From: Variovorax sp. J22P240 | Lineage (GTDB): Bacteria > Pseudomonadota > Gammaproteobacteria > Burkholderiales > Burkholderiaceae_C | Assembly: GCF_030316855.1 (NCBI RefSeq) | Contig: NZ_JASZYR010000023.1 | Location: 1-60,841, forward strand | Direction of reading: 5' to 3' | DNA length: 60,841 nt | Shown here: positions 8,337-16,845 of the stretch, in pieces | Numbering within the stretch: the stretch's first letter is position 1 | Layout of the letters: the number at the start of each line of letters is the position of its first letter | Made by a program: the position numbers and the translations under genes | Notes under the pieces: generated by a model | Database searches by the model: none | The model's input: only the letters and a program-made list of their open reading frames with translations | What the model was told of the DNA's origin: nothing

Positions 8337-8421
8337 TTCGATCTCCTTGGACGAAACTCAAGACTGGTCATACCGCGAACACGGCGAGGTAGTAGTTCGC
8401 CCAGCTGTACGTAGGAGACCG

Positions 8422-8506
8422 TCGGCTTCTGCGGCTTCTACGGCTTCTACGGCTTCTACGGCTTCTACGGCTTCATCGGCTTCATCGGCTTCATCGGCGT
8501 CGGCGG
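8422..8506. repeat. Tandem 9-bp repeat (CGGCTTCTA/CGGCTTCAT type)
   Basis: About nine consecutive 9-bp units, first variants of GGCTTCTAC, then GGCTTCATC. On the plus strand the frame could encode Gly-Phe-Tyr/Ile repeats; on the minus strand it reads Met-Lys-Pro repeats, reminiscent of the MKPMQPM start of the protein at 33043. No convincing gene contains it, so it may be a slippage-expanded relic. Confidence 0.85.
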
Positions 8507-8586
8507 GCGAAGCACGGACACGCAATCCGCGGCCTCACAGGTACGATTTCTCGATTCATGTGCCCACCTTGAGGAAGTCCCAACTG

Positions 8587-8803
8587 ATGACTGACCGTCT
8601 CCGCTCGATCGCCGTTACCGTGGACGAACCCGATCCGGGCGTCTTTCAATGGGTGCTGATCGAGAGCACGGGATGCCTCGGTTGACCAGGAGCTTGAAGC
8701 TTCCGGAGGCCGCTACGACATCTGGGCGCATGCGCTCAGGCAAGGGACGGAGCGGCTGATGGCGCAATCGACAAGACGACACCGTGGCCGACTTGCCGAT
8801 CAT
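8587..8803 (+). pseudogene. Frameshifted paralog of the small protein at 35071
   Basis: ATG 8587 has GAGGAAG nine bases upstream and opens MTDRLRSIAVTVDEPDPG, then FQWVLIESTG, matching MSEHYRRLAVFVDNPG and FVWIVLESTG of the intact protein at 35071-35331. The frame then stops at 8685, but the next frame continues with ASVDQELEASGGRYDIWAHALRQG, matching the paralog's ETGFESYDTWIEAFEAGN. A one-base indel near 8677 explains the break. Function of the family is unknown. Confidence 0.65.
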
Positions 8804-8809
8804 GGGCCC

Positions 8810-9322
8810 CTAACGACCGTCCCGGTCCGAATCGCCCGGGATGGCTCGTTCGACGTTGTCGCTGAGCCGCTGCCACGCGTCGCGTGTGGCGTCCTTCGCA
8901 CGATCCCATTCCAACGACGACCGGCCGCGAGCTGTGCTCCAGTCGCGACCGAGGTCGGCTTCAACATCGTCGAACTTCCGATCCGGGTAGCGCGAATACG
9001 CGTCTACACCGTAGCGGTAGGCGGACGAGTAGTCGTCATAGCTGGTGCCGGCTTGGACATAGTCCCGGGTCGAGTAGTTGTCGCGCCAATAGGCGTCCTC
9101 TGCGACCGGGGCGGCTTTGACTGCTCGGCCAGCCAGTGCGCCGGCGACGGCGCCGACCGCCGCGCCGACGGCTGCGCCGACAGGACCAGTCATTCCGCCG
9201 ACGGCGGCGCCGGCGGCAGCGCCGCCCGCCACGCCGCCAGCCACTCCGCCGACGACGGCTCCTACGCCGGTTGCAGTACCGTCCTTGTCGGCCGGCACTC
9301 GAGGATCATTCAGATCAGACAT
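8810..9322 (-). CDS. Glycine-zipper membrane-associated protein
   Basis: 170 residues. Residues ~18-65 form a glycine-zipper (GVGAVVGGVAGGVAGG, GMTGPVGAAVGAAVGAVAG), able to insert in or pack against a membrane; the second half is acidic and Tyr/Arg-rich (YWRDNYSTRDYVQAG, KFDDVEADLGRDWSTARGRSSLEW). AGGAG precedes ATG 9322 at good distance. Similar proteins occur in stress clusters of Burkholderiales. A decayed partial copy of its C-terminal half lies at 58262-58440. Confidence 0.75.
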   Translation of the reverse strand: MSDLNDPRVPADKDGTATGVGAVVGGVAGGVAGGAAAGAAVGGMTGPVGAAVGAAVGAVAGALAGRAVKAAPVAEDAYWRDNYSTRDYVQAGTSYDDYSSAYRYGVDAYSRYPDRKFDDVEADLGRDWSTARGRSSLEWDRAKDATRDAWQRLSDNVERAIPGDSDRDGR

Positions 9323-9481
9323 TGCAGGTCTCCTGGTAAGTGATTGGAGACAAAACAATGCACCGTTGGGCCGGCCGCGTTCGGCCGGGTGGAGCGCGTT
9401 AGCCTGCGAGAGAGAAGCCGCAGCCGATGCCGGTCGGAGCCTACGTTTCGAAAGCCGAGACTCGGCGTGCAGTCGACCGAG

Positions 9482-9676
9482 TCAGCCCTTCTTCCCGGGT
9501 GCAAAGACTGATTCCAATTCCTCAAGCGCAAGGCGAACCTGCGCGATGGCCGCGGCCAAATCTGCCAACCCGCCCTCCGGCGTTGCTCCTTCAGGCGGAT
9601 CCATCACGAAGCCGAGACGCTCGCACGCAAGCACCCACGTCAACTGGGCCTGGCGCTGCTCGGGTGTTCTGTCCAT
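9482..9676 (-). CDS. Small hypothetical protein (QLTWxLACERLG type)
   Basis: 64 residues starting MDRTPEQRQAQLTWVLACERLG, with a C-terminal amphipathic helix LAAAIAQVRLALEELESVF. AGGAGG at 9682-9690 region is well placed for ATG 9676; a longer start adds the ribosome site itself. The LTWALACERL segment recurs in the chimeric pseudogene at 58317-58553. Function unknown. Confidence 0.6.
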   Translation of the reverse strand: MDRTPEQRQAQLTWVLACERLGFVMDPPEGATPEGGLADLAAAIAQVRLALEELESVFAPGKKG

Positions 9677-9789
9677 CACGATCCTCCTCATGGCGGTTAC
9701 ATCCTACCCATTCATTTCCTGAGCGCCCACTCACCAGGGAATGAATCGCATTAGCCTCGCCGGAACGAAAACCAGAGACGGTGGAAGCA

Positions 9790-10161
9790 ATGGTTGGTCT
9801 ATCAGTCTTCCTCGTTGAAGACAATCAGAAGATTCGAGATCACCTCGTTCCGGCCCTTGCAGATCTGGGGTCGGCAAGCGTGATTGCAATCGCAAAATCT
9901 GAGCCGGAAGCGATCGCGTGGCTCGCTCATCACAAGGGCCAGTGGGACTTGGCGGTTGTCGACCTGTTCTTGGAGCAAGGGAACGGTCTAGGCGTCGTCG
10001 AATGGTGCCGCGGGAGAGAGCCCCATCAGCGCGTCGCCGTACTGACCAACTACGCGACTGACACCATGCGAAAGGCGTGCCTCGAGGCGGGGGCAGATGC
10101 GTTTTTCGACAAGTCCACCGAGCTGGAGCAATTCTTTGAGTTCTGCCTCGACAGGGGCTAG
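9790..10161 (+). CDS. Single-domain CheY-like response regulator
   Basis: 123 residues covering only a receiver domain: acidic pair E10/D11 (LVEDNQ), phospho-acceptor D58 (LAVVDLFLEQGNGLG), Thr in VAVLTNYA, and Lys in DAFFDKS. There is no output domain, so it probably works by protein-protein contact with a kinase or a phosphotransfer partner. GTG 9781 is a possible alternative start. No kinase is adjacent; the PAS histidine kinase at 29357 is a candidate partner only by presence. Confidence 0.85.
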   Translation: MVGLSVFLVEDNQKIRDHLVPALADLGSASVIAIAKSEPEAIAWLAHHKGQWDLAVVDLFLEQGNGLGVVEWCRGREPHQRVAVLTNYATDTMRKACLEAGADAFFDKSTELEQFFEFCLDRG

Positions 10162-10165
10162 ATTT

Positions 10166-10376
10166 TCAATTCGGCTCAGTTTCCAGAGCGTCGCAAAAGC
10201 GAGCAAGGTAGGCGGCCTTTGCCGCCGAGTTTCCGGGCTCCGTTGAGCACACGACGACCCCGTCACGGTACACGATGAGGTGGCGCTTGAACCCGGTGTA
10301 GGCTCCGAACGCCGGTCGCGACCGCGGCAAACGTCGCCGCCACCGCTAACGTCCTAAGCCTTGAACGACGCGCCAT
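10166..10376 (-). pseudogene. Small exported-type gene with one-base frameshift
   Basis: From ATG 10376 the frame reads MARRSRLRTLAVAATFAAVA, a plausible signal or membrane helix. A second frame then reads AYTGFKRHLIVYRDGVVV, CSTEPGNSAAKAAYLARF and CDALETEPN before a stop at 10166. The span is 211 bases, one too many for an open frame, consistent with a single-base indel near 10305. Neither half is recognised. Confidence 0.4.
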
Positions 10377-10795
10377 GTTGTTCCGCCCTTGAGTCTCGAT
10401 CGAACGTGACAAAGCCCCAGGCAGCCCGGGCGAAAAGGTGACAGCCCTAGCGAACATTCACGATTGCCCCAACGCTGAACCCAGACGGGCCAGCTACCAT
10501 CATGCGACAGGGAGGGGTAGGAATGTTCAAAATCATGGCTGCTGTGGCAGCCGGCAAGCCCTTCTTGCTCGCCCGGCTTCAGGTCTCATCCTGGCATTCT
10601 CGGCTTTCTCTTCCCGGTGATGCAGGCGCATGCCGGGTTGTTCGCGATTTAGCGCACGCTCGATGGCAACGACTTCATCAAGAACATTTCCTCCCCATCC
10701 CTCTTGAACACGCGCGGGCGGCACTTAATTTCGATAGCGGAAGCGCTGGAGACGCCTCCGGCGCTCCGTTCAACCTTTGAATGGAGGTATTCGCC
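10377..10795. other. Intergenic region upstream of the Hsp20 pair
   Basis: I see no supported gene here. TCTTGAAC at 10702-10709 could be part of a promoter for the downstream heat-shock genes, but no matching -10 element at good spacing was found, so I do not call a promoter. Confidence 0.4.
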
Positions 10796-11233
10796 ATGTA
10801 TCGATCCCTGTTCCCGCGCGACATGTTCGCGGAGATGGATCGCCTGCAGCGCGAGATGCAGCAGGCCTTCGATCTCTCCCCCACCATCCGTGGCTTCGGC
10901 CGCAGCGGCTTTCCGGCACTCAACGTCGGCGGCACCGCCAAGACGGTCGAGATCTATGCCCTGGCGCCGGGCGTCGACCCCGGGACGCTGGAGGTCCATC
11001 TCGACCGCGGCATTCTGACCATCGCCGGCGAGCGCAAGGGCGCCGCGCCCGCTTCCGATGGGAAGGAAACCTTGCACATCAACGAGCGATTCGAAGGTGC
11101 CTTTCGGCGTGTACTGACTCTGCCCGATGACGCGGACCCCGAGTCCGTCGAGGCCAAGGCCCGCGACGGAGTCGTGCACATCACGGTGCAGCGCCAGGCC
11201 TCGTCCCTGCCACGTCGCATCGCCATCCAATGA
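10796..11233 (+). CDS. Hsp20/alpha-crystallin small heat-shock protein, first of two
   Basis: 145 residues, normal for bacterial Hsp20. N-terminal helix MYRSLFPRDMFAEMDRLQREM, then an alpha-crystallin domain from about residue 40 (TVEIYALAPGVDPGTLEVHLDRGILTIAGERK) with the final V-x-x-RDGVVHITV and RRIAIQ. These chaperones hold unfolding proteins in oligomers during heat or oxidative stress. GGAGG at 10783-10787 sits 8 nt before ATG 10796. The next Hsp20 follows after 11 bp, so the two are one operon and may form mixed oligomers. Confidence 0.9.
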   Translation: MYRSLFPRDMFAEMDRLQREMQQAFDLSPTIRGFGRSGFPALNVGGTAKTVEIYALAPGVDPGTLEVHLDRGILTIAGERKGAAPASDGKETLHINERFEGAFRRVLTLPDDADPESVEAKARDGVVHITVQRQASSLPRRIAIQ

Positions 11234-11244
11234 GGAGAACCGAC

Positions 11245-11646
11245 ATGAACGACATTCAGAAGACAAACGACACCGCTCGCACGCCGGCGCGCACGGAGGA
11301 CAGGCGCTACGCCGAGTCCTCCTTGACGCCGCCCGTAGACGTGATCGAGGACAGCTCCGGCATCACGCTGTATGCCGACCTGCCGGGCGTGCCCCGTGAC
11401 AAGCTGCACCTGAACGTCGAAGCGGACTCGCTGACCATCGAGGGCGAGATCGACCTAGCGATCCCGGAGGGGCTGCAGACAAGCCACACCGAAGTCGGAC
11501 TAGGCCGGTTCCATCGCGTCTTCACGCTGAGCAAGGAACTCGATACCGAGAAGATCTCCGCGGAATTGGCCCAAGGCGTGCTCAAGCTGCGGATTCCGAA
11601 AGCAGAGCACGCTCAGCCGCGACGCATCAACGTGCGGGTGAGCTAA
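11245..11646 (+). CDS. Hsp20/alpha-crystallin small heat-shock protein, second of two
   Basis: 133 residues. The alpha-crystallin domain reads PPVDVIEDSSGITLYADLPGV, then LHLNVEADSLTIEGEIDL, HTEVGLGRFHRVFTLS and L-x-x-GVLKLRIPK. The A-x-x-x-n-GvL motif at the end is intact. GAGGAG lies before ATG 11245. Pairing of class A/B-like small heat-shock proteins in tandem is common in proteobacterial thermotolerance islands. Confidence 0.92.
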   Translation: MNDIQKTNDTARTPARTEDRRYAESSLTPPVDVIEDSSGITLYADLPGVPRDKLHLNVEADSLTIEGEIDLAIPEGLQTSHTEVGLGRFHRVFTLSKELDTEKISAELAQGVLKLRIPKAEHAQPRRINVRVS

Positions 11647-12121
11647 GCGCCCTGGCCGGGCGGGACCCGGTGATCCGGTCCTGCTCGGTCGGGTTAGACG
11701 CTCGTTGATCGCCGTCCTGCCAAGGATCTGCAACTCGGCGTTTACGTGCTCGGGGACCAGACCCGAGCCATGGTCCATCTGGGCCAAATGCGCCCGAAGA
11801 TCCGCACTGCGAGCTCCTGGGCAGAGCTTCTTCACATTGCCCAAACACATAGCGGCCCCGCAGGACTTGGGAGCGCATGAAGGTGCTGGCCGATGAAGGC
11901 GGTCCACCGCAGCTGATCCATCAGCACCGTAGCTCATACAGGCGCAGTCTCTGATCACGCTCAGCCGGTCGTGCTCAAACTCAGCGTTATCAACGTGCCT
12001 CGGTGGTCGAGATGGAACCCACGCAGGCCAATGACGTGCAAATTTCGAAACACTATCCACCCAAAAGAATTCCTTGGCTTGGCGCAAACTAGCGCCCCTC
12101 GAGCAGCAGAGGAGAGTCCAT
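11647..12121 (+). other. No intact gene; possible coding relic
   Basis: One plus-strand frame at about 11699-11880 reads protein-like (KDLQLGVYVLGDQTRAMVHL and TASSWAELLHIAQTH) and ends at a TGA, but it has no start codon after the preceding stop. It may be a fragment of an unidentified gene. Nothing else convincing lies in this stretch. Confidence 0.25.
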
Positions 12122-12397
12122 GTGATCACCTTATTTGCCTTTCTGGCAGGCCTCGGCTCACTTGCCGGAACCTTGGTTTTGGTTGTCGGCTTCACGATGG
12201 CTAACGGAGCGCCTCAGCAGGCCGCCATGGCCGCACTGGCGATCGCATTGGCGGTGCTTCCCTATGTGCTCTTTCGAGCGATCCAGGTGACCCTCGGCGC
12301 CTACCGTCAACGCGATTTCAATGCTGCGCTACTTCGCAAGCTGGATGACCTTGGTAACCAAAAGAACCGCATCGACGATCAAACATCGGCACCATGA
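12122..12397 (+). CDS. Small two-helix inner-membrane protein
   Basis: 91 residues from GTG 12122, with AGGAG about 8 nt upstream. Two hydrophobic helices (ITLFAFLAGLGSLAGTLVLVV and AAMAALAIALAVLPYVLFRA) flank a short loop, followed by a charged tail LRKLDDLGNQKNRIDDQ. This layout is common for uncharacterised inner-membrane proteins. The first ATG (12120) is out of frame, hence the GTG choice. Confidence 0.6.
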   Translation: MITLFAFLAGLGSLAGTLVLVVGFTMANGAPQQAAMAALAIALAVLPYVLFRAIQVTLGAYRQRDFNAALLRKLDDLGNQKNRIDDQTSAP

Positions 12398-12450
12398 AGA
12401 GGCTGCCGGTCCTCGCATGCCCCCAGCTTCGCGCTATGAGCAGCTGAAGG

Positions 12451-12627
12451 TCGGAAGAACACAGCAACGCACAGGTCGTCGCGGCCGCCGAACGGCTCCT
12501 GCATTTGGCCGAGTGGATGCCCGGTGCGACAATCGCGCCGCGCGGGGGCGTCATCGTGTTTTCGCCCAATCCTCGCGCCTCTGCCCTCGGCGAAATCCGG
12601 GGGCTTTTTTTGCTCGTGACAGCCTGA
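12451..12627 (+). other. Start-less ORF fragment before a terminator
   Basis: A 58-codon frame reads EEHSNAQVVAAAERLLHLAE, WMPGATIAPRGGVIVFSPNP and a hydrophobic end. It follows an in-frame TGA directly and has no good start, and its end overlaps the strong hairpin at 12583-12611. I treat it as a relic or chance ORF. Confidence 0.2.
12583..12611 (+). terminator. Rho-independent terminator
   Basis: Stem GCCCTCGG (12583-12590), loop CGAAAT, stem CCGGGGGC (12597-12604; one G-U pair), then seven T. This is the best intrinsic terminator in the window and would end transcription from the membrane-protein gene at 12122. Confidence 0.8.
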
Positions 12628-12787
12628 CCGGTTCCTCAGCGCGGTGGCGTTGTCGGAGCGCGCTCATGAACACCAGCACCTTGGCGTGCCCTCGCGCGCT
12701 CTCCTGCCGTCAAGGGCTGTGCCCGCCTGCAGTCGACGCCATGACCTCCGTGCACTATCTGAGGCTGTATCTCTAAGGCCAGAACCT

Positions 12788-13058
12788 ATGTCCACAGATC
12801 GAAGCATCCCCCTTTCAGACGGCCACTCCCTTGAATACCGCGGCTTCCGCTTTGAGCTACGCGCACCGGGCGCGCGCGGCGGCTATCAACCTGTCGTCGT
12901 TTCTTGTTCGAACTCCTGCGGATGAGGAAGAGACGCAACTGCCCAACGACACCGAGGAAATTGTCTATGGCACCGAGGCGGAAGCGATCCGTCACGGCGA
13001 GCAACAGGCGATGCGCTGGGTTCATGACCGCACCGGCGATGGGCAGGGGCAATTCTGA
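12788..13058 (+). pseudogene. Frameshifted small protein related to 58557-58823
   Basis: ATG 12788 opens MSTDRSIPLSDGHSLEYRGF, then FELRAPGARGGYQPVVV and soon a stop; the next frame continues with TPADEEETQLPNDTEEIVYG and AEAIRHGEQQAMRWVHDRTG. The combined protein parallels the intact one at 58557-58823 (F-x-GW-x-F, K-x-x-x-VRY, A-x-x-x-A-x-x-W-x-x-x-RTGD). A one-base indel near 12910 splits it. Family unknown. Confidence 0.5.
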
Positions 13059-13184
13059 GTGGCGCTCGCGATGCTCCAGTAGAACGCGCGCCGCGCATCC
13101 ACCACAGCAAGCGACGCAGCAGGAAATCGCTGTGGTGGCCGGCAGGCCGCTCTAGCCGTCCCGATACAGACTGGGGGTGGCCGC

Positions 13185-13370
13185 CTAGCGTGCTCTTGAC
13201 CGGTTCCTCGGAACGAGTAAGCGCGAAACTCGCTGGATCCGACGAACTGCCTCGCGGGCGACGAGGTAGGCGTGGATCTCGTTCTCGCTCATGACCGCCC
13301 TGCCAGGTCCTGAACGCCTACTGGCCGCCAAGCCGCCATCCGAGAGGGAAGCGCCAAATCTCGATGACAT
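13185..13370 (-). CDS. Small hypothetical protein
   Basis: 61 residues, MSSRFGASLSDGGLAASRRS, ending in a basic helix EIHAYLVAREAVRRIQRVSR. AAGGAG lies 6 nt before ATG 13370, so translation is plausible. The N-terminal half looks disordered. No recognised family; it sits downstream of the next gene (13416) on the same strand. Confidence 0.45.
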   Translation of the reverse strand: MSSRFGASLSDGGLAASRRSGPGRAVMSENEIHAYLVAREAVRRIQRVSRLLVPRNRSRAR

Positions 13371-13415
13371 GCTCAACTCCTTTCTCAAAGTGACGTGCGG
13401 GTTAGAAAAGCCGTC

Positions 13416-13721
13416 TCAGCGGTCGTCGCTTCGCTCCGCTGGCCGAATTACTTCGCGAGCGCGCTCCGCCGCGATCTGGAACCAGCTGTTGCGGGCAGCG
13501 CCTCGGTTCTTGCTAGCCTCAGGATAGTGGTAGCGCAGCAGTTCACGGTTTCCCTTTTCTGTGATCGCCAACACCCGGGCACCGCGCTCCGGAGGCTCAT
13601 CCACCAAGGCCAGCACCAACCCGGCCTGGCGCAGTATCCTGATCGCGTCGACGTCTCTCGCTGCATTGAACGACTGGGGAAGGGGAGTGGCAGCGATCTG
13701 CCGCAAGAATTCAACCGACAT
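13416..13721 (-). CDS. Hypothetical protein with winged-helix-like core
   Basis: 101 residues from ATG 13721, which has GAGGAGG five bases upstream. The middle (DVDAIRILRQAGLVLALVDEP, then RVLAITEKGNRELLRY) has the helix-helix-strand-turn-strand rhythm of a winged helix (compare I-x-x-L-x-x-AGL ... V-x-x-LT-x-KG), so DNA binding is possible but unproven. A longer start at 13790 would include the ribosome site. Confidence 0.5.
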   Translation of the reverse strand: MSVEFLRQIAATPLPQSFNAARDVDAIRILRQAGLVLALVDEPPERGARVLAITEKGNRELLRYHYPEASKNRGAARNSWFQIAAERAREVIRPAERSDDR

Positions 13722-13872
13722 AGCAACCTCCTCTACAAAGTCCGCGAAGCAGAATATCGACGGCCCGGCGGCGGTCAAGTCAGAACGCACCCAACCCCTT
13801 GTCGGCCCTTGTCTGACAGAAGAGAGGATCGACGTCGGCCGGGGAGAAACGCGTACCTCGGCGCCTAGGCCG

Positions 13873-14655
13873 TCAAGCCGAGCCCGAAGAGGTAGCGGGC
13901 CGATCCAGCCGCAGGCGAGTCATCAGCTCTTCAGTGGTTTCATCAGCCTGCTGGAGCAGACGCACCCGGTCATTGATGACGCTCAGCAATTCGTGCTCGC
14001 CGCAGACCAACGTGGCGCCGGAGCCCGGCCCGCCATCCGTCATTTCGCCGGGGAAGGACAGGTTCCAGTACGGCCACCCGGCGGGCATGACTTCGATGTT
14101 GTAGGCGTCGGCCAGTGCGAAGGCCGGGATGGCTACCGATTCGAGGAACTTGTGATCTGGCGAGGCGATTGGCACGGGACGGTACGCTTTGACGGTGAAG
14201 GCAAAGCGCACTGGCATGTCGAGTTCCAAGGTCCCGGCCCGAACGAGTGCCGTGAGAGTGGTCGGCGCGCTGCCGGTCCAGGCGGCTGCTTCAATGCCCA
14301 AGAATGCGAATGCATCACCGGACTCGCAGATTGCAAAAAGCCGCTCACAAGGGCCTGGAGATTGCGCGTAAGCGCGGAGCAACTCGCCCATGAAAGGCCG
14401 TCGCCGCTCGTCGGCGTAAAGGCGGTGGGGCTCGTAGCCGAACCGGTGCAACGCCGCGTGACAAGCGTCCTCGGGTGAAACCTCGGCATTGACCCCTGCG
14501 AGCCCTTTCAAGGCTTCAATGCACTGCCAAAGCATCCGACTGACCTCGGTCAGTGGCTGCCCGGTGATTGCAGCGATCGCCGCGGGGATCGGCTGCACGG
14601 CGCCCGCCCGATCTCGAATGATGGGACTGAGGGCGTGTGTGGACGTCGTGGTCAT
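13873..14655 (-). CDS. Uncharacterised 260-residue protein, coupled to the gene upstream
   Basis: No family recognised. The N-terminal third is helical (IPAAIAAITGQPLTEVSRML, then DACHAALHRFGYEPHRLY). The middle is strand-rich (LELDMPVRFAFTVKAYRPVP, then AIPAFALADAYNIEVMPAGW) and an acidic/hydrophobic C-terminus ends with HELLSVINDRVRLLQQADE, a likely coiled helix. Its ATG overlaps the stop of the upstream gene (14652-14655, ATGA), so the two are co-translated and probably act together. Confidence 0.55.
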   Translation of the reverse strand: MTTTSTHALSPIIRDRAGAVQPIPAAIAAITGQPLTEVSRMLWQCIEALKGLAGVNAEVSPEDACHAALHRFGYEPHRLYADERRRPFMGELLRAYAQSPGPCERLFAICESGDAFAFLGIEAAAWTGSAPTTLTALVRAGTLELDMPVRFAFTVKAYRPVPIASPDHKFLESVAIPAFALADAYNIEVMPAGWPYWNLSFPGEMTDGGPGSGATLVCGEHELLSVINDRVRLLQQADETTEELMTRLRLDRPATSSGSA

Positions 14656-14897
14656 GCAGATTCCTTGGTATGAAGATCCAGAGCGGCGATCAATTGCGCT
14701 TTCTCGCCGTCCCAGGCGTCCGGATTCACGAGTACCTTCTCCGGCCTGTAGCTGTTTCCTTGCGCGCCTTCCGGGCGGATGTCATTCATCCAGAAAGTGA
14801 GCGCCTCGTCGATTGACGGTTCTACTCGCGTGAGCGTCGCGCAGCTGTTGCTCGGCTTCGCTTCCCGCACGTAGGACTGCGCCACCTGAGTGCCCAG
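14652..14897 (-). CDS. 5'-truncated partner of the 13873 gene
   Basis: The readable part runs VAQSYVREAKPSNS, LTRVEPSIDEALTFWMNDIR, then KVLVNPDAWDGEKAQLIAAL and a stop overlapping the next start. Beyond about 14897 the frame only mirrors the opposite-strand aldolase gene, so the true 5' end is gone. The break coincides with the broken 5' end of the divergent aldolase, pointing to one recombination point that truncated both genes. Confidence 0.45.
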   Translation of the reverse strand: MGTQVAQSYVREAKPSNSCATLTRVEPSIDEALTFWMNDIRPEGAQGNSYRPEKVLVNPDAWDGEKAQLIAALDLHTKESA

Positions 14898-14899
14898 GC

Positions 14900-15953
14900 T
14901 CAAGCGTCTGGAATCGTTCGACGAGGCGGAAGTCGTCGCACGATCGCGCAGGGCGGCAAGCGCTGGCGTCCCCACGTCAAGGCCATTCGCTCAGCCGCTC
15001 TCGCCCAGCGCCTGCTGGCTGCCGGTGCGCGCGGCGTGACCTGCGCGACGATCGACGAGGCGCAGGCGATGGTGGACGGCGGCGTCAATGACGTGTTGAT
15101 CGCGTCGCAAGTGATCCAGCCCGCGGAGCTGCTGAAACTGGCCGATCTCAACCGGCATGCGCAGGTCGCGGTGGCCATCGACGCCATGGCCCAGGTGCTG
15201 CCTCTTGCGCGCGCAGCACGCAGCGCGGGGGTCACGATTCCGGTGCTGATCGAAGTCGATGTTGGCCTGCGCCGTGCCGGCGTGGCACCCGGGCCAGGCG
15301 TAGCGGAACTGGCCCAGGGGCTGGCGCGGGAGGACGGGCTGTGCTTCGAGGGCCTCATGGCGTGGGAGGGCCAGACAACCCGGGTCGCGGAAGATGGGGC
15401 GCGACGCAACGCCATCGTCGAAGCCGTGGGCCTGCTGACCGAAAGCGCACGCCTTTGCGCCGTTGCTGGGCTCCTGCCGCGCGTCGTGAGTTGCGGCGGA
15501 ACGGGGACCTTCGAGACCACGGCGACGCTCGATGGCGTGACCGAGATCCAGGCCGGAGGCGGCGTGTTCGGGGACCTGCGGTGCCGGGAGGATTTCGGCA
15601 TCGACCTCGAAGCTGCGATGCGGCTACGCGCCAGCGTGCTCGCGCGCCCGACGGCGACCCGCATCGTCTGCGATGCGGGCTGTAAGTCGCTCGCGGTCTA
15701 CCCGAAGGCGCCGCGCGTGCTCGGCATGGCCTGCGCGGCGCGCATCGCGCATTCGGCTTCGCACCTCACGCTCGAACTCGAAGCCGAGGCGTCATCGCCC
15801 GCCATCGGTGCCCCCATTGAGTTCGACATCGGCTACGCCGATGCCACCGTCTTCCTGCACCGGGAAATCGTCGGCCTGCGAGGCACCCGGATCGAGACTC
15901 GTTTTGCGCTACAGGACACACGCCCTGGCGCGCAGCCCGCTCCCCAACCTTAG
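14900..15953 (+). pseudogene. D-threonine aldolase/alanine-racemase-fold PLP enzyme with damaged 5' end
   Basis: The main frame (from about 14940) contains RWRPHVKAIRSAALAQRLLA, where the Lys is the PLP-binding residue, then GVTCATIDEAQAMV, PVLIEVDVGLRRAGV, and a C-terminal VLGMACAARIAHSA domain. This is the DSD1/D-threonine-aldolase family, which cleaves D-3-hydroxy amino acids. The family's opening lines (LxTPxLVLDLxxLERN) are missing; residues ERFDE/ESFDEAEVVARSRRA appear in another frame, implying a frameshift near 14965 and 5' truncation. The remaining ATG 15036 lies after the catalytic Lys, so no active enzyme is expected unless the sequence is wrong. Confidence 0.7.
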
Positions 15954-15975
15954 GCTACCACTGGAGAACCCCACC

Positions 15976-16845
15976 ATGGACTCACTGAACGTCAGCAACA
16001 AACGCGACTTTCTCAAGGGCACTGCGCTGCTCGGCACCGCGGCCACCGGGCTTGCGACGACCGCCGTGGGTCTGATCCCCCAGCAGGCGCTTGCGCAATC
16101 GCTCGACAGCGGCATTCGTCCCGAATCAACGCTGGCCAAAGTGCTCAAGTCCGGCGTGCTGCGGGTCGGCTATGCGCAGACGGGGCCCTTCTTCTACAAA
16201 AATGCGAAGACCGGCGAACTCGGCGGCATCTACTTCGACGCGGCGACCGAACTTGCCAAGCAGATGGGCGTCAAGGTCGAGTTCAAGGAGGTGACCTTCC
16301 AGAACGCGACCGTGGCCCTGCGGCGCGACGACTACGACGTGTTCGGCTCCGCGCTCACCTACACGATGGCACGCGCCATGGCAGTCGACTACATCGGGCC
16401 GATCTACGAAGTCGGCAGCCTGCTGCTCGTGCACAAGGACAACTCAGGCCGCTTCAAGAAGCTCGAAGACTTCAACGATCCGAGCGTGACCTTCTCGGTC
16501 GTCTCGGGCGGCAGCGAGGAACCGCGTATCCCGGTGCTCTTCCCGAAGGCCAAGCTGATCACCACTACGGGCCAGGCCGAACTCGGCGCCGAGCCGGTAC
16601 GTGCCAAGAAATCGGATGTGTGGATGAGCAGTCAGGTGGCCGTGCAGCTCATGGCCAAGCGCGTCAACTGGGCCATGGCGTTCGAGCCAAACCGTCCGAT
16701 CGACCGCCGACCGAGCAGCTGGGCCGTGCGCTACGGCGACTACGAATGGAAGAACTTCCTCGACTTCTGGGCCGGCTTCCTGCGCACCAACGGCGAGACG
16801 GAGCGCCTGATGAAGGTCCACATGGAAAGGCTCGGCAACGCGTGA
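15976..16845 (+). CDS. Polar amino acid ABC transporter, periplasmic binding protein (SBP family 3)
   Basis: 289 residues. A Tat-like but KR-containing signal (NKRDFLKGTALLGTAATG) ends near QQALAQS. The mature protein shows KVLKSGVLRVGYAQTGPFFY, GIYFDAATELAKQMGVKVEF, YDVFGSALTYTMARAMAVDY and closing WKNFLDFWAGFLRTNGE, all typical of family 3 binding proteins for amino acids or related zwitterions. It is followed by an ATPase and two permeases, a complete operon in gene content. GGAG precedes ATG 15976. The aldolase-like gene upstream suggests a hydroxy- or D-amino acid substrate; this is inference. Confidence 0.88.
   Translation: MDSLNVSNKRDFLKGTALLGTAATGLATTAVGLIPQQALAQSLDSGIRPESTLAKVLKSGVLRVGYAQTGPFFYKNAKTGELGGIYFDAATELAKQMGVKVEFKEVTFQNATVALRRDDYDVFGSALTYTMARAMAVDYIGPIYEVGSLLLVHKDNSGRFKKLEDFNDPSVTFSVVSGGSEEPRIPVLFPKAKLITTTGQAELGAEPVRAKKSDVWMSSQVAVQLMAKRVNWAMAFEPNRPIDRRPSSWAVRYGDYEWKNFLDFWAGFLRTNGETERLMKVHMERLGNA

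Noticed and set aside
8422..8506. Possible CRISPR-like array
   Set aside because: Units are 9 bp in direct tandem with no spacers and no cas genes.
10693..10732. Heat-shock (sigma32) promoter for the Hsp20 pair
   Set aside because: CTTGAA is present but no CCCCAT-type -10 follows at 11-16 bp.
11500..12195. 231-residue minus-strand frame
   Set aside because: It partly overlaps the second Hsp20 gene in antisense and shows no domain or ribosome site.
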